From Urophycis tenuis (lineage: Eukaryota > Chordata > Actinopteri > Gadiformes > Phycidae), in NCBI GenBank assembly GCA_036785325.1, contig JAXIVH010000154.1, forward strand, positions 124,001 to 188,000: DNA of 64,000 nucleotides, written 5' to 3'. The stretch's first letter is position 1, and each line of letters starts with the position of its first letter. Below, in pieces: positions 10,960 through 20,794 of this stretch. The notes beneath the pieces are model-generated. The model was not told the DNA's origin and ran no database searches. It saw only the letters and a list, made by a program, of their open reading frames with translations. The position numbers and the translations under genes are program-made.

Positions 10960-11767
10960 ATGGCAAAGAGGGTGAAGAAGAAGAACTTTTCCGACTCCGA
11001 GATTGAGGTACTGGTTCATGAAGTTGATTTTCACCAAAATGTTTTGTTTGGCACGTTAAACGCCGGTGTTAGTAACACAAGAAAAACCGCTGCATGGAAC
11101 CAAGTGACGGCTGCTGTCAACTCCGTTGGTTCTGAAAAAAGATCTGCCCTAGAAATAAAATAAAAAATGGTATGATGTTAAACTACATGCAAAGAAACGC
11201 GTCAGCGTACACAGACGCCAAATATCACAAACCGGAGGGGGGCAAGCAACCACCCAGCTGACCCCCATGGATGCCCGCATTGCCAGTATCATCGGGGACA
11301 CGGCATTGTGTGGCATCATCCCCGGTCGTGATACAGACGCTCTAGGAGAAGAACCAGCGGTACCATCGACCAGTCGCATTGCAGGTAAAATAAAATGTGT
11401 TTATTTTTATGTTTATTTTAACACTTTAATTTGTGGATTTAAATTAAAGCAAACGTGGCAATAATGTGATGTTAATTGGTTGAACTCAGAAACCCAAGCC
11501 AGTCCGGCCTGTGGTCAGGAGTCGGAGGCGGTGGAGGAGCCGGAGGCGTTGGAGGAACAGGAGCAGCCGGGGCCATCCACAATTCCTCCAGTGCGTCCTG
11601 GGGGGGCGAGAGTGCTGACCTCAGACGTCCTAAAAAACCAGCAGGAGACCACCGAGGCCATTCATGAAATAAAACACCAACTCACAACCATTTCAAGCAC
11701 TCTATTGCAGATAAACGACTCACTTAAGCAGATTGCTGCCTGTGCAACACAAATGAGCAATAAATAA
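10960..11767 (+). pseudogene. Harbinger SANT/Myb-like protein (two exons, one frameshift)
   Basis: Exon 1 starts MAKRVKKKNFSDSEIEVLVH and has the SANT tryptophan region TAAWNQVTAAVNSVG. An extra T at about 11160 shifts the frame. The shifted frame resumes KWYDVKLHAKKRVSVHRRQ and continues through TPMDARIASIIGDTALCGII to about 11385. Exon 2 begins after an AACTCAG acceptor (about 11489) and ends with LKNQQETTEAIHEIKHQLTT and a coiled-coil-like tail (stop 11767). Known role: the Harbinger partner binds subterminal DNA and escorts the transposase to the nucleus. The same gene pattern recurs at 42929-44867. Confidence 0.8.
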
Positions 11768-11834
11768 CTTTAAAATGTAGAATGATGTTGAGATTATTTT
11801 CCACGCACACTTTTGATCTGAAATTGCTCACTTT

Positions 11835-12981
11835 TCAAAGATGGGTTAACAGGCAGACTTGCCTAAAACCTCTGTATGATCCTCTCTCTTGTTTGAATGG
11901 CGGTGGCATTAGCAGGTGGTAAATGCTCCGCGTTGGGCATGGGCTCGTCTGCTCTGGGGGGTACCTGCAGAGGGACGCCGTGTCTGATGGCCAAGTTATG
12001 AAGCACTGCGCATGCCATGATGATGTGGCAGACCTTTTCGGGTTTGTACTGCAGTGCCCCCCCCCGCGCTGGACAGGCACATCCATCGGCCTTTTAGCAG
12101 ACCTATTGTGCGTTCCACAACCGTTCTTGAGCGTGCATGTGCCCGGTTGTAGTGCTGCTCCTGCGGGGTCCTCGGATTGGTTAAGGGGGTCATCAGCCAC
12201 GGCTTTAATGGATATCCCCGATCACCTACAGGGATGTTAGGCTATAATATACCATACGAAGCCCAGAAAATACTTTCTAAATGTTGTAACACTCACCAAT
12301 AAGCCAGCCATCCTCAATAGCTCCTGCTTGGAGTTGCCCACCCACAGAACTGTTCTGCAGGATGAACGAATCGTGCGTTCCTCCAGGCCACCGGGCAACA
12401 ACGTTTAGTAGAGACATATTGGCATTACAGATTATTTGTGTATTAATTGAATGAAGTCCTTTCCTGTTAACGTAACTGAATTCATTGTGTGATGGTGCTT
12501 TTATTGTGATGTGTGTGCAATCTATGGCTCCAATTATATTTGCGAATCCGGCGATGGCGTGGAATTGTTGTTTAATTTCAGCTTGTTGCTGTTGCCTGTA
12601 CGGGAACTGAATGTAAAGTGGGGCTAGAGAAATGATTGCATCCAACACTGCTGGCATGATTCTACTCAGTGTCGGCTGTGAAATGCCGCATATGTCTCCA
12701 ATCTCACGTTGAAATGTCCCGGTGGCCAAAAAACCCATTGTGGACAGGAGCTGGATGTGCACTGGGATGGCTTTGGTTCGTGTGGTCTCTCGCTCCAATA
12801 TAGGTTGTAAATTCCGGCATAAATCTACAAGTATATTTTTGGGGAATCTATACCTGCTGAGAAGCCACTCTGTGCTCTGACTGAGCAAATCCACACGCTC
12901 TTTGAAAACGCGCTCCCTGCGGAGCGCACGGTTCTCTAAATCTTCCAAAAGTGCAAGATACGCCATCGTCCTTATTTTCAA
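11835..12981 (-). pseudogene. Harbinger transposase (DDE_Tnp_4), two exons with one homopolymer frameshift
   Basis: Exon 1 (12981-12295) begins MKIRTMAYLALLEDLENRAL (or the inner MAYLALL), includes the helix-turn-helix-like IGDICGISQPTLSRIMPAVL, the first Asp in IGAIDCTHITIKAPS and the WPGGTHDSFIL stretch. Exon 2 (about 12240-11880) carries MTPLTNPRTPQEQHYNRAHA, VVERTIGLLKGRWMCL with the catalytic Glu, and the C-terminal HNLAIRHG region. A run of nine C (plus strand, 12057-12065) shifts the frame in the middle of exon 2; eight would keep it. This could be real decay or a sequencing error. Everything else is open, which suggests recent activity. Confidence 0.82.
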
Positions 12982-14955
12982 TTAGTCTTTTTTAGGTTGT
13001 CCTGTCCCAGCTGTCTTTTATAGCTTGTCATACCAATTATTCAAAAATGTCTGCTAATTTACTAATTGAGAATTTTTATTAATTAGAGGATACAGGGGAC
13101 GTGTGACGTTTGTGATTGCTGAACACTGCGACTCTTAACGGGTTCTCTTAGTAGTTTTACTATTCTACCACTAGGTTTTGTTCGTACGCATGGTCAGAGT
13201 TGTGCTTAAATTTACGCACGTTCCTATGCACAAGTTCAAGTTGATAAATCCCATACTTTGCGTGGGAATGTTCGTACGCACTGCGTAAGCACAAATCTGT
13301 GCGTACGCACGGTTGATAAATGAGGCCCCAGGTTTTCCCTAAACGTGCAAGCTGTTTGCGACTACAAATACAACTTCATAGATGTTGTTGTGAAATGGCC
13401 AGGCAGCGTCCACGATTCCCGAGTATTTGCAAACTCCAACATTAATAAGTACCTACAAGATGGCACGATTCCTCCATGTCCCAAAATAATCGTGGAGGGA
13501 GAAAGACCAGTCCCCGTGTTTTTGTTAGGGGATCCAGCATATCCCCTAATGCCCTACCTCATGAAGGAATACACAAGCGGCGGACAGACACCTCAGGAGC
13601 AGTACTTTGGACTTTCTCTTTGCAGAGCACGGATGGTCATTGAATGCGCATTTGGGCGCTTGAAGGCCCGCTTCGGTGCACTCCGGAGAGCATACATTTG
13701 TGTCATGATAGATTACTTGACCAAATGGCCACAAGCCTACCCTTTAAAAAATAAAAGTGCTGAAGAGGTGGCTGACTGCCTACTCAAATTCTTTTATCAA
13801 TTTGAGGCTCCCAAGAGGATCCTCACTGATCAAGGGAAGGAATTTGTGAATGAGGTATGATGAATTTACTCATTAGCTACAAGCAATATTTTGTGAAGTA
13901 GACTGAATTTTCACTTCAATTAACATTTAATGTATGTATGTAATTTATTTCTCATCTCTTTCTCGAACACAGGTGAACACTAACATCTGCAATATTCTTT
14001 CTATAAAAAGAAGCCTATGTGCCCCCTACCACCCCCAAAAAAATGGTCTGGTGGAAAAAATGAATGGAACCATACAAAGGTAAGTAAAATGCAGTCGCAT
14101 ATTAATTATATTTTCTTGCATAGGGCTGGCTTGCATGAAATTTTTATACATTTTCACCATCTCCTCATATTGATGTGTGAATATATAGCAAACTATTATT
14201 TCATTTATTAAGTCATCACAAATTGACATTCAACAAATATATACATGTACAGATAGTTTTGCAAATACTTTTAAGCAGTTGTAAAAAATACTACCGGTAT
14301 TCTTTTTCCTATTACATTTCAGAGCACTTAGAAAACTGGTGGGACACAGGCCTGATACGTGGGACAAACACCTGGATGCAGTGATGTTTGGTTTACGTAC
14401 CAAAACACAGCTGACTACCAAATTTTCACCGTTTTATTTGATGTTTGGCAGTGAAGCCCGCTACCCACCACAGGTCCCCACGGAATATATGGTATCCTCT
14501 ATGTAACTAGTAGCTTGAATTTATAGATGTTTCAGACTTTACAAGTATTATGTTTTAATGCTTATAGAACTCTTTTTGAAAAGGTTGACAGCAGTGTGGA
14601 AAATGTGGTGGAAAATGATATCCCCACAGATGACATCCTCCATCTAAGTGCTGCCTTGCAGGCTGCTCGAGATGCCATCGCAAATAAAAAGAAGACCAAA
14701 AAGGGCAAATTGCCACCTCCAAATTTCAAGGTGGGTGACAAAGTGTGGAGGCAAAACATAAGGAGCCAGCAGCGAAAGAGAGGAAAGCTGGACCCTGATT
14801 ACCTGGGGCCTTTCACTATTGTGGCACTCCACAATAAAAGTGCAGATCTTTCAAACGAGGAGGGTCGTATTTTTAAAAAGATCAGCACTGACCACTTAAA
14901 AATTCATGTGGAGGGAACGCCACACATTCCACACAAGATCGCTACCCCTGCCTTA

Positions 14956-15475
14956 ACCACCACAGCCACCCCTTCACCTGCCATCCCTGCCTCTACCACC
15001 TCGGCTACCTCAACCACCACAGCCACCCTTCACCTGCCATCCCTGCCTCTACCACCTCGGCTACCTCCACCACCACAGCCACCCCTTCACCTGCCATCCC
15101 TGCCTCTACCACCTCGGCTACCTCCACCACCACAGCCACCCCTTCACCTGCCATCCCTGCCTCTACCACCTCGGCTACCTCCACCACCACAGCCACCCCT
15201 TCACCTGCCATCCCTGCCTCTACCACCTCGGCTACCTCCACCACCACAGCCACCCCTTCACCTGCCATCCCTGCCTCTACCACCTCGGCTACCTCAACCA
15301 CCACAGCCACCCCTTCACCTGCCATCCCTGCCTCTACCACCTCGGCTACCTCAACCACCACAGCCACCCCTTCACCTGCCATCCCTGCCTCTACCACCTC
15401 GGCTACCTCAACCACCACAGCCACCCCTTCACCTGCCATCCCTGCCTCTACCACCTCGGCTGCCTCGACAACCCC
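14956..15475 (+). repeat. 57-bp coding minisatellite, about nine copies
   Basis: CACCTGCCATCCCTGCC recurs every 57 bases (19 codons). In the first copy the Ginger frame reads TPSPAIPASTTSATSTTTA. A missing C at about 15027 shifts later copies to Leu/Pro-rich peptide in the open frame. The original Thr/Ser-rich frame leads to a better splice donor near 15520, so the deletion is probably a mutation. Unit number likely varies between individuals. Confidence 0.9.
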
Positions 15476-17271
15476 AGCCACCCCTACCTCCTCCACATCC
15501 TTCTCAGCTGCCACTGATAAATGTATGTTTTATGTAAGAAATTCACAGGAGTTCACAGGACAGTATATTTGGGAAGACATCTAATTACACAAATGTTTAG
15601 CAGCTAAAATATCATACACAGATTACAAGTTAATCTGCCTCAGATGCAGTTGATTTGGGCAATTTATTTAAAGAAAAAAAAATCTCTTTCCTTAGGCACT
15701 TTGCTGTCTACATTTATTATGCATTCAAGTATCTTCCCATATTCACTATCTTGGTTTTCTAGTATACCTGATGAAGTACAAAATAACCGTTCACAAAGGC
15801 AGTAGTTTAGTTAATTACAAAAAAGCTCTGCTAGATGAAAAATGTATCTTGTATTTTACTGCCTGTGTTTTATGTATAATGAATTATTATTATAACGAAT
15901 CTATTCAATATAGAATACTTATAATCATTTTTCACAGATGTGATGGATGCATGGGCCGGAAAGGATCTGTATATCCTTTTGGCCAAAGTGGGACCCTATA
16001 AGGTCTTTTTTGCGGACGTTGCCAGGAGAGCTCCAAATAAGGAGTTGGAGAGATTGAGGTAAAGTTCTTTTATTTCTAATATTGAATGTAGAGTAACTAA
16101 ACATTGGTCTTATTCCAGTATGTCAGGTCATCACAGATTATCAATGCTAACTTGGAGCTGCTGGTAAGACAACATAATGCGTAATCACAGGATAAGGCAT
16201 TTGCAGTCGATACATATGGGATAACAGACATATGGAACAACAGCGACAGACTGCGCAAAGTAGGTGTACTTTTTCCTATTAATTAGTTGTAAGTGAGGAA
16301 CAAATGTCAGTATTGTTGTAAGTCTGGCAGAAGTCTACAATATGTGTGAATGTATATAGCTTTTGAATCTTTGACTAGTTCCATAACTCACATGCCACTT
16401 TGCCATGTAAACATCTTCCCATATGTCCCGTCACTTTTCTGGTGTTGCTTTTATTCTTTCAAGACTATGTTACAAATTATTTTATACGGCCTTGTCACTC
16501 ACTTTGTGGCTTATTTTTATTTTAGCTGGATCCATTGATGTGCAAATACATCATTGGGATTTTAAATGAGAGTGGGCACTGGATGTTGTTGGTGAGTTAA
16601 AAAAGCATGATGGTTATTGTAACTTATCTATTTGGCATTTAATTGTAATAATTTTAATTGAATTTATAAAGGAATATGACTTTGGGTAATGATTAATGAG
16701 TGACTTAGATTTACATGCAGGTGTTTTCCCTTATTGACCAATAGGTCATGAAACCATCTCAAAAGACTTGCCTCTTCCTTGACCCTCTTGGAGAGAGTGA
16801 CAAGAAAATTAAGCACTGTCAAGGAGTGACGAGGTAAATTAACATGAATTTTTAAATTTTTCTTTTATCATTTACATAAACATAAAGTAATACATATCTG
16901 TTATTTAGAACCTTCATGAGACGTAGGGGACTCAATATAACAAGATGGTCCTGCTCAACACTCCCTCACCCTAAGCAATCAGACATCACATCATGTGGAG
17001 TGTTTGCACTAAAGGTCTATGTTTTGGGGGGGTTCAAATATCACTGCAAAGTCATTTCTTATATTTTATCTGACAATTTAGACCTTATCTGTCAAATGAT
17101 TCAGTTTTACTAAACCTATAATTTTACAATGTTTTCAGTTCGCTGAGTGCATTCTCAAAGGGCAGAGCATCTCCTTCAGCACAACGGCCAGCAACATTAA
17201 TGGACTGAGGAAGCACATCGCATCAACTGTTCTGGAAAAGAGTGGTATGTTAGGGATATTGGTGACATGCT

Positions 17272-17430
17272 GAGATATATGCATAGGGTACTTATCGATT
17301 GCATTAAAGTCCCATCAACTATAACCAATGACATTTTATCATGAGGTGTGGAGATATATGCATAGGGTACTTATCGATTGCATTAAAGTCCCATCAACTA
17401 TAACCAATGACATTTTATCATGAGGTGTGG
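17272..17430. repeat. Two-copy 78-bp tandem duplication in a Ginger intron
   Basis: A block from GAGATATATGCATAGGGTAC to TTTTATCATGAGGTGTG appears twice with no difference seen by eye, about 78 bases apart. It lies between the ULP1 and PHD exons and is not coding. Confidence 0.9.
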
Positions 17431-17892
17431 TCGTGCTTTGATTTTTTCAGATGACCTCAGTAATATCTGCAGAATCTGTGGGGAGGAGGAGGATGACCAA
17501 GAAGATGCAGTTTCCTGGGTAAAGTCATTGTAGGATTTCAAGAAAAAAAAAACCCGGTCACACGTATCTACAGAGAAAATATATGAAAGGCTACCCTAAA
17601 GGTAACTTTAGTTATGATAATTATATAAAGGTTAAAGGTATTCAACAGTAAGCTAGTAGGAGATTGTCTAATCTAACGCCGTCTTTTGGACAATTTCAGA
17701 TTTGCTGTGATGTGTGTCAGTGGTGGTACCATCAGGGGTGTGCCAAATGGGTATCAAGAAAAGAAAAATACACCTGCAAATCCTGCAACTGAAACAAAGT
17801 GTCCAGGCTGGCTGGCGCCTCGATGGTGCCAACATACTCAACTATGTTCCTGTGTTCTTGTGTTCTCAGATATGGACCATAAATAAACTTTA

Positions 17893-18174
17893 TTGTTGTA
17901 GTCTGTATGTTGTATGATTTGAGTACAGTACTTTCTTCCATTCAGATAACTTTACACATCAATCAATCAATTAATGGCTTTATTCATACCTTGAAGGATA
18001 CATAGCAGTAAATGGTGACCAGCACCCTGTAACTCTTGATTGGGAGGGGTTACATTCTGAATGCAATCCAGAGTTACAGGGTGCAGTCACTTTTCGGCAG
18101 GGCTTCTCCTGCCGAAAAGTGACTGCACCCTGTAAATCTGGATGCAATCCATTACAGTTAGCCTACAGTTCTAT
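17893..18174. other. Spacer with a 33-bp hairpin
   Basis: Between the Ginger stop and the ISL2EU left end. At 18068-18142 the arm CAGGGTGCAGTCACTTTTCGG is answered by its inverse across a short GCTTCT loop, and GATGCAATCCA flanks repeat outside the arms. No gene. Confidence 0.8.
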
Positions 18175-18303
18175 AATCCGTGTATCATTCGTTCTTTCCA
18201 TTTTCAATAGCCTATATGCACACTCTTCCGCATTCGGACTCGATCGGCTCGCCCACTTCCGGCGGTCGTAACTACAACGGTAACTACAACGGTAACTTCA
18301 ACC

Positions 18304-18795
18304 ATGGCGTTTTTCACTCGGTCTCTTCAAGACATACCTAGACTTACGGTCAACGACGTAAGTCGTATTATTCAAGCATCTTGCCACACACCAGCAACAA
18401 GAAAGGAGAAGGGCTTCAAACTTTACGTTTCAAGCTACATCAACAATTACGAAGGTAAGATTCGGACATGTAATGTTTGTGCCAACGCTACCATAGTGAT
18501 ACTGCTAACGATACATGTATCAATTACTGTTGACTGTTACAATTTTCCTAACGTCAATGTCAATCTTAGTTTCAAACAAGGATTCAGTGAAAGGAGAGGT
18601 AACCATTAGGGCTGAGTGCTACAGATCGATGAGGAAAAGCCAAAAGCCTCACAGTTTGAGCGTAAGGGAAAGTTATCCTGCAGGTTCAGTGCAAGTTGGT
18701 TCATGAGACAGGTTCCTTTTTGTCTAATCAAGTTTCTGTGAATCAGTCCATGCTATGAATCTAATACTGCTAAAGGCTACTTTAAATATACAGTA

Positions 18796-18842
<47 letters not shown>

Positions 18843-20653
18843 ATATTATTATCATATATATTTCATATGATATCCCATAAATAACACTAGTTGGCAAAAT
18901 GATGTAAAACTAATGGGATTCACAGAAACTAGATTGAGTTCTGAGTTATGTGACTTCTTTTACACACGTTCTGTGTTTGTTATGTTAGATGAGTAAAGTG
19001 AGATTAATGATGATTTGGCTATAATTATAGAATTTACACATTATTTAGTTCATATGAGCTGTTGTTATTTGGTTCGTATTTGTTTTAGACCTTCTCACTG
19101 TACTCATGTATCACCTTTATAACAAAAGTTCACGAATTTATTGTTTTAAAAAATGACATTTTAAGGCTGCACTTTGCATTAAAAGTTGCAGCAAGTACAG
19201 TATGTATTGTAACAAATTTGTGTATTTTCACAGATTGTGCTTAGGGATTCTCATCCTGTGCAGTTACTGAGCTGTCAGTGTACATGTGTGGCAGGCACAG
19301 CTTTGTGCAGCCATGTGGCAGCACTTTTGTACCAGACTGCACATTATTGCCAACTGAGGATGACGTCTGTACCACCAATACACGGCTGCACAGAGACTGA
19401 ACAGAAATGGCACAAACCAAGAATCATGGTAAGTAACTTTTTAACATGGTACTTTGGTTTCATTTATGGATGTTTAATGTTTATTGAAAAACATTTTTTC
19501 TGCAGGGTGTTAAACCTGGTCCTGTAAAGGACGTGGTCATTCTTTCAGCCAGACCTAGGGAAAGAAGACTGTTAGAAGGCATCATGTTATTATTGTTATT
19601 ATTATTAATGAAGTATTTGTCTGTATGCAAACAATATGCTAATTTTTGGTTTGTTTTTCTTATCTTTTTTGTCTTTTTCATAGGAGCAACTTGTATAAGG
19701 GAGTCTCTTCAACTCTGCCTCAACTTTCCACACTCAGGGTGGATGAAGTATACCATGACCTTCCCAGTGATGTAGCTCCACTCATAACAACCATGTCAAT
19801 AGCCAATAATGTACCTCTTGTTGACTCCATGTTCGGAAAAGTGTAAGAAGGCAGTGTTTTATCATATCAGATGCCATCAAAGAGAGTGCCGAAAACCTGT
19901 CCACACACAGATGCCCCTTCTCCCCCACAGCTGCCACTCCATGATTATAGGCTGGGACCCTCTACCTGTAGTTTTGTCTACACTGAGCATCAGCAGCTCC
20001 ACATGATGTCCCAGGAAACATCTTTTGAGACAGCACATAAAATTGCAAAATGTACAACAGAGCAGAGTTCCTGCGTTGAGTGGCACCAACTAAGGCGGTC
20101 CCGCGTCACCTCCTCCAAATTTAGAGAGGTCTGTCACACCAGGGGACAGACCTCTGCTGAAAATCTGGCAAAAAGGCTTCTGAGACCTGGCCACCAGACT
20201 GCAGACATGAGGAGGGGCATTGAGATGGAACCTGCAGCAGTAGAGGAGTACTGCAGAGCAAGAGAGGTTAACCACTATCCTTGTGGGTTCCTTATTCACC
20301 CCGATGCACCATGGATGGGGTCATCACCTGATGGGATCGTGTACGACCCAAAGGGGCAGCCAGTGTTTGGCCTTGTTGAAATAAAGTGCCCAAATGTTAC
20401 AAGTTATGTCGACTGCCCATACATTAAGATCAGTGAGGGCACACACACACTCAGAAAATCTCATCCTTACTTTTGGCAGGTCCAGGGCCAGATGTTAATT
20501 TCTGGATTTGACTGGTGTGACTTTGTTGTCTATGCACAGGAAGACATGTTTATTGAGAGGATTCCCCGAGACATGAAAATCACAGAAACAATTAAAGAAA
20601 AAACTGACTGTTTCTTTTTTTTTTTTTACCTCAACGCTTTACTAGATAATTAG
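18304..20653 (+). pseudogene. SWIM zinc finger + YqaJ (lambda-exonuclease-like) nuclease
   Basis: Exon 1 (18304-18454) starts MAFFTRSLQDIPRLTVNDVS. Exon 2 is 18570-18661. Exon 3 (19234-19428) holds a SWIM finger, CQCTCVAGTALCSHVAALLY. Exon 4 starts 19506 with an unclear donor. The last exon (19684-20653) contains the nuclease: RSRVTSSKFREV, RGIEMEPAAVEEY, GSSPDGIVYDPKG, LVEIKCP and YFWQVQGQM, which place the metal-binding Glu, Asp and E-x-K plus the QxxxQ helix of the YqaJ/PD-(D/E)xK fold. A single in-frame TAA at 19844-19846 interrupts an otherwise open last exon. A T-run near the 3' end may shift the final residues. In phages this fold is a 5'-3' exonuclease for recombination; its role in ISL2EU transposition is not established. 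Confidence 0.8.
18790..18842. repeat. (TA)n microsatellite
   Basis: About 25 near-perfect AT dinucleotides in the second intron of the YqaJ gene. Confidence 0.95.
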
Positions 20654-20794
20654 ATTTAGATATAAGTAGAATAATTGGAGTAGTTAAATTGAACAATGTG
20701 AATATATTTCAATCAACCAAATGTATTTCAATGTGAATGTATTTAAATAAACAAATATTCAACAACTTTAAACTGATACATTTATACAGATAAT

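Larger units (their letters stand above)
10678..13328. mobile_element. Complete nested Harbinger element, 3-bp CAG TSD
   Basis: Ends GGGCCTCATTTATCAACCG and its inverse are flanked by CAG at 10675-10677 and 13329-13331, the classical Harbinger CWG duplication. It carries the standard two genes in convergent order: a SANT/Myb-like protein on plus and a DDE_Tnp_4 transposase on minus. GCGTACGCAC-type subterminal repeats occur at both ends. Each gene has one visible frameshift, so the copy is recent but probably dead. Confidence 0.92.
9740..13688 (+). mobile_element. Outer Harbinger element, right end lost
   Basis: The left end begins GGCCCCATCTACACTAACC, followed by the AAATCCAGAAACGC and CCGTCCACATTAGAAC phrases typical of fish Harbinger ends. 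The transposase inside is split by a second Harbinger (10678-13328). Its reading frame stops being Harbinger at about 13688, where integrase sequence begins, so the 3' part of the transposase and the right TIR are missing. Confidence 0.7.
10009..13688 (+). pseudogene. HARBI1-like transposase, split by a nested Harbinger and fused to an integrase
   Basis: The first block (10009-10677) runs from MAVEIERIIYLSNELM through a helix-turn-helix-like VNSFGLARQTVSKIVR, a one-base frame slip at about 10485, and the DDE_Tnp_4 stretch IGAIDGTHIEI with its catalytic Asp. The second block (13332-13688) continues VQAVCDYKYNFIDVVVKWPG, LLGDPAYPLMPYLM (second Asp) and MVIECAFGRLKARFGALRRA (catalytic Glu). Removing 10678-13328 and one CAG copy restores the junction exactly. 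After RRA the frame passes without a stop into a retroviral-type integrase. An upstream in-frame ATG at 9871 is possible, but 10009 fits the family better. Confidence 0.75.
13689..17792 (+). pseudogene. Ginger-type integrase-ULP1-PHD gene (about 11 exons)
   Basis: Exons by GT-AG edges: to 13854, 13973-14079, 14323-14491, about 14536-15520, 15938-16058, 16119-16259, 16526-16591, 16745-16833, 16909-17014, 17139-17244, 17451-17518 and 17700-17792. The first three give an rve integrase core: MIDYLTKWPQAYPL (Asp), ILTDQGKEF (Asp), NGLVEKMNGT (Glu). A linker (FKVGDKVW, LGPFTIVALHN) leads into a Ser/Thr/Pro repeat. Then comes a ULP1/C48 cysteine-protease fold with ESGHWMLL (His), CLFLDPLG (Asp) and SDITSCGVFALK (Cys). 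The last two exons form a PHD finger (CRICGE; CDVCQWWYHQGC; CKSC). This order matches Ginger1 transposons as I know them. Breaks: an in-frame TAA at 16182, a one-base deletion in the repeat, and loss of the N-terminus at the Harbinger junction. Confidence 0.78.

Noticed and set aside
15005..15514. Val/Glu-rich minus-strand ORF of 169 codons
   Set aside because: Antisense of the 57-bp coding minisatellite in the Ginger gene.
16526..17014. Host SENP (SUMO protease) gene
   Set aside because: The protease exons continue the integrase exons in strand and phase and end in a PHD finger, and the gene has a stop codon; it is transposon-encoded.
13689..17792. Polinton/Maverick identity for the integrase gene
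   Set aside because: No protein-primed DNA polymerase, packaging ATPase or capsid genes nearby, and the ULP1 plus PHD arrangement in many short exons fits Ginger better.
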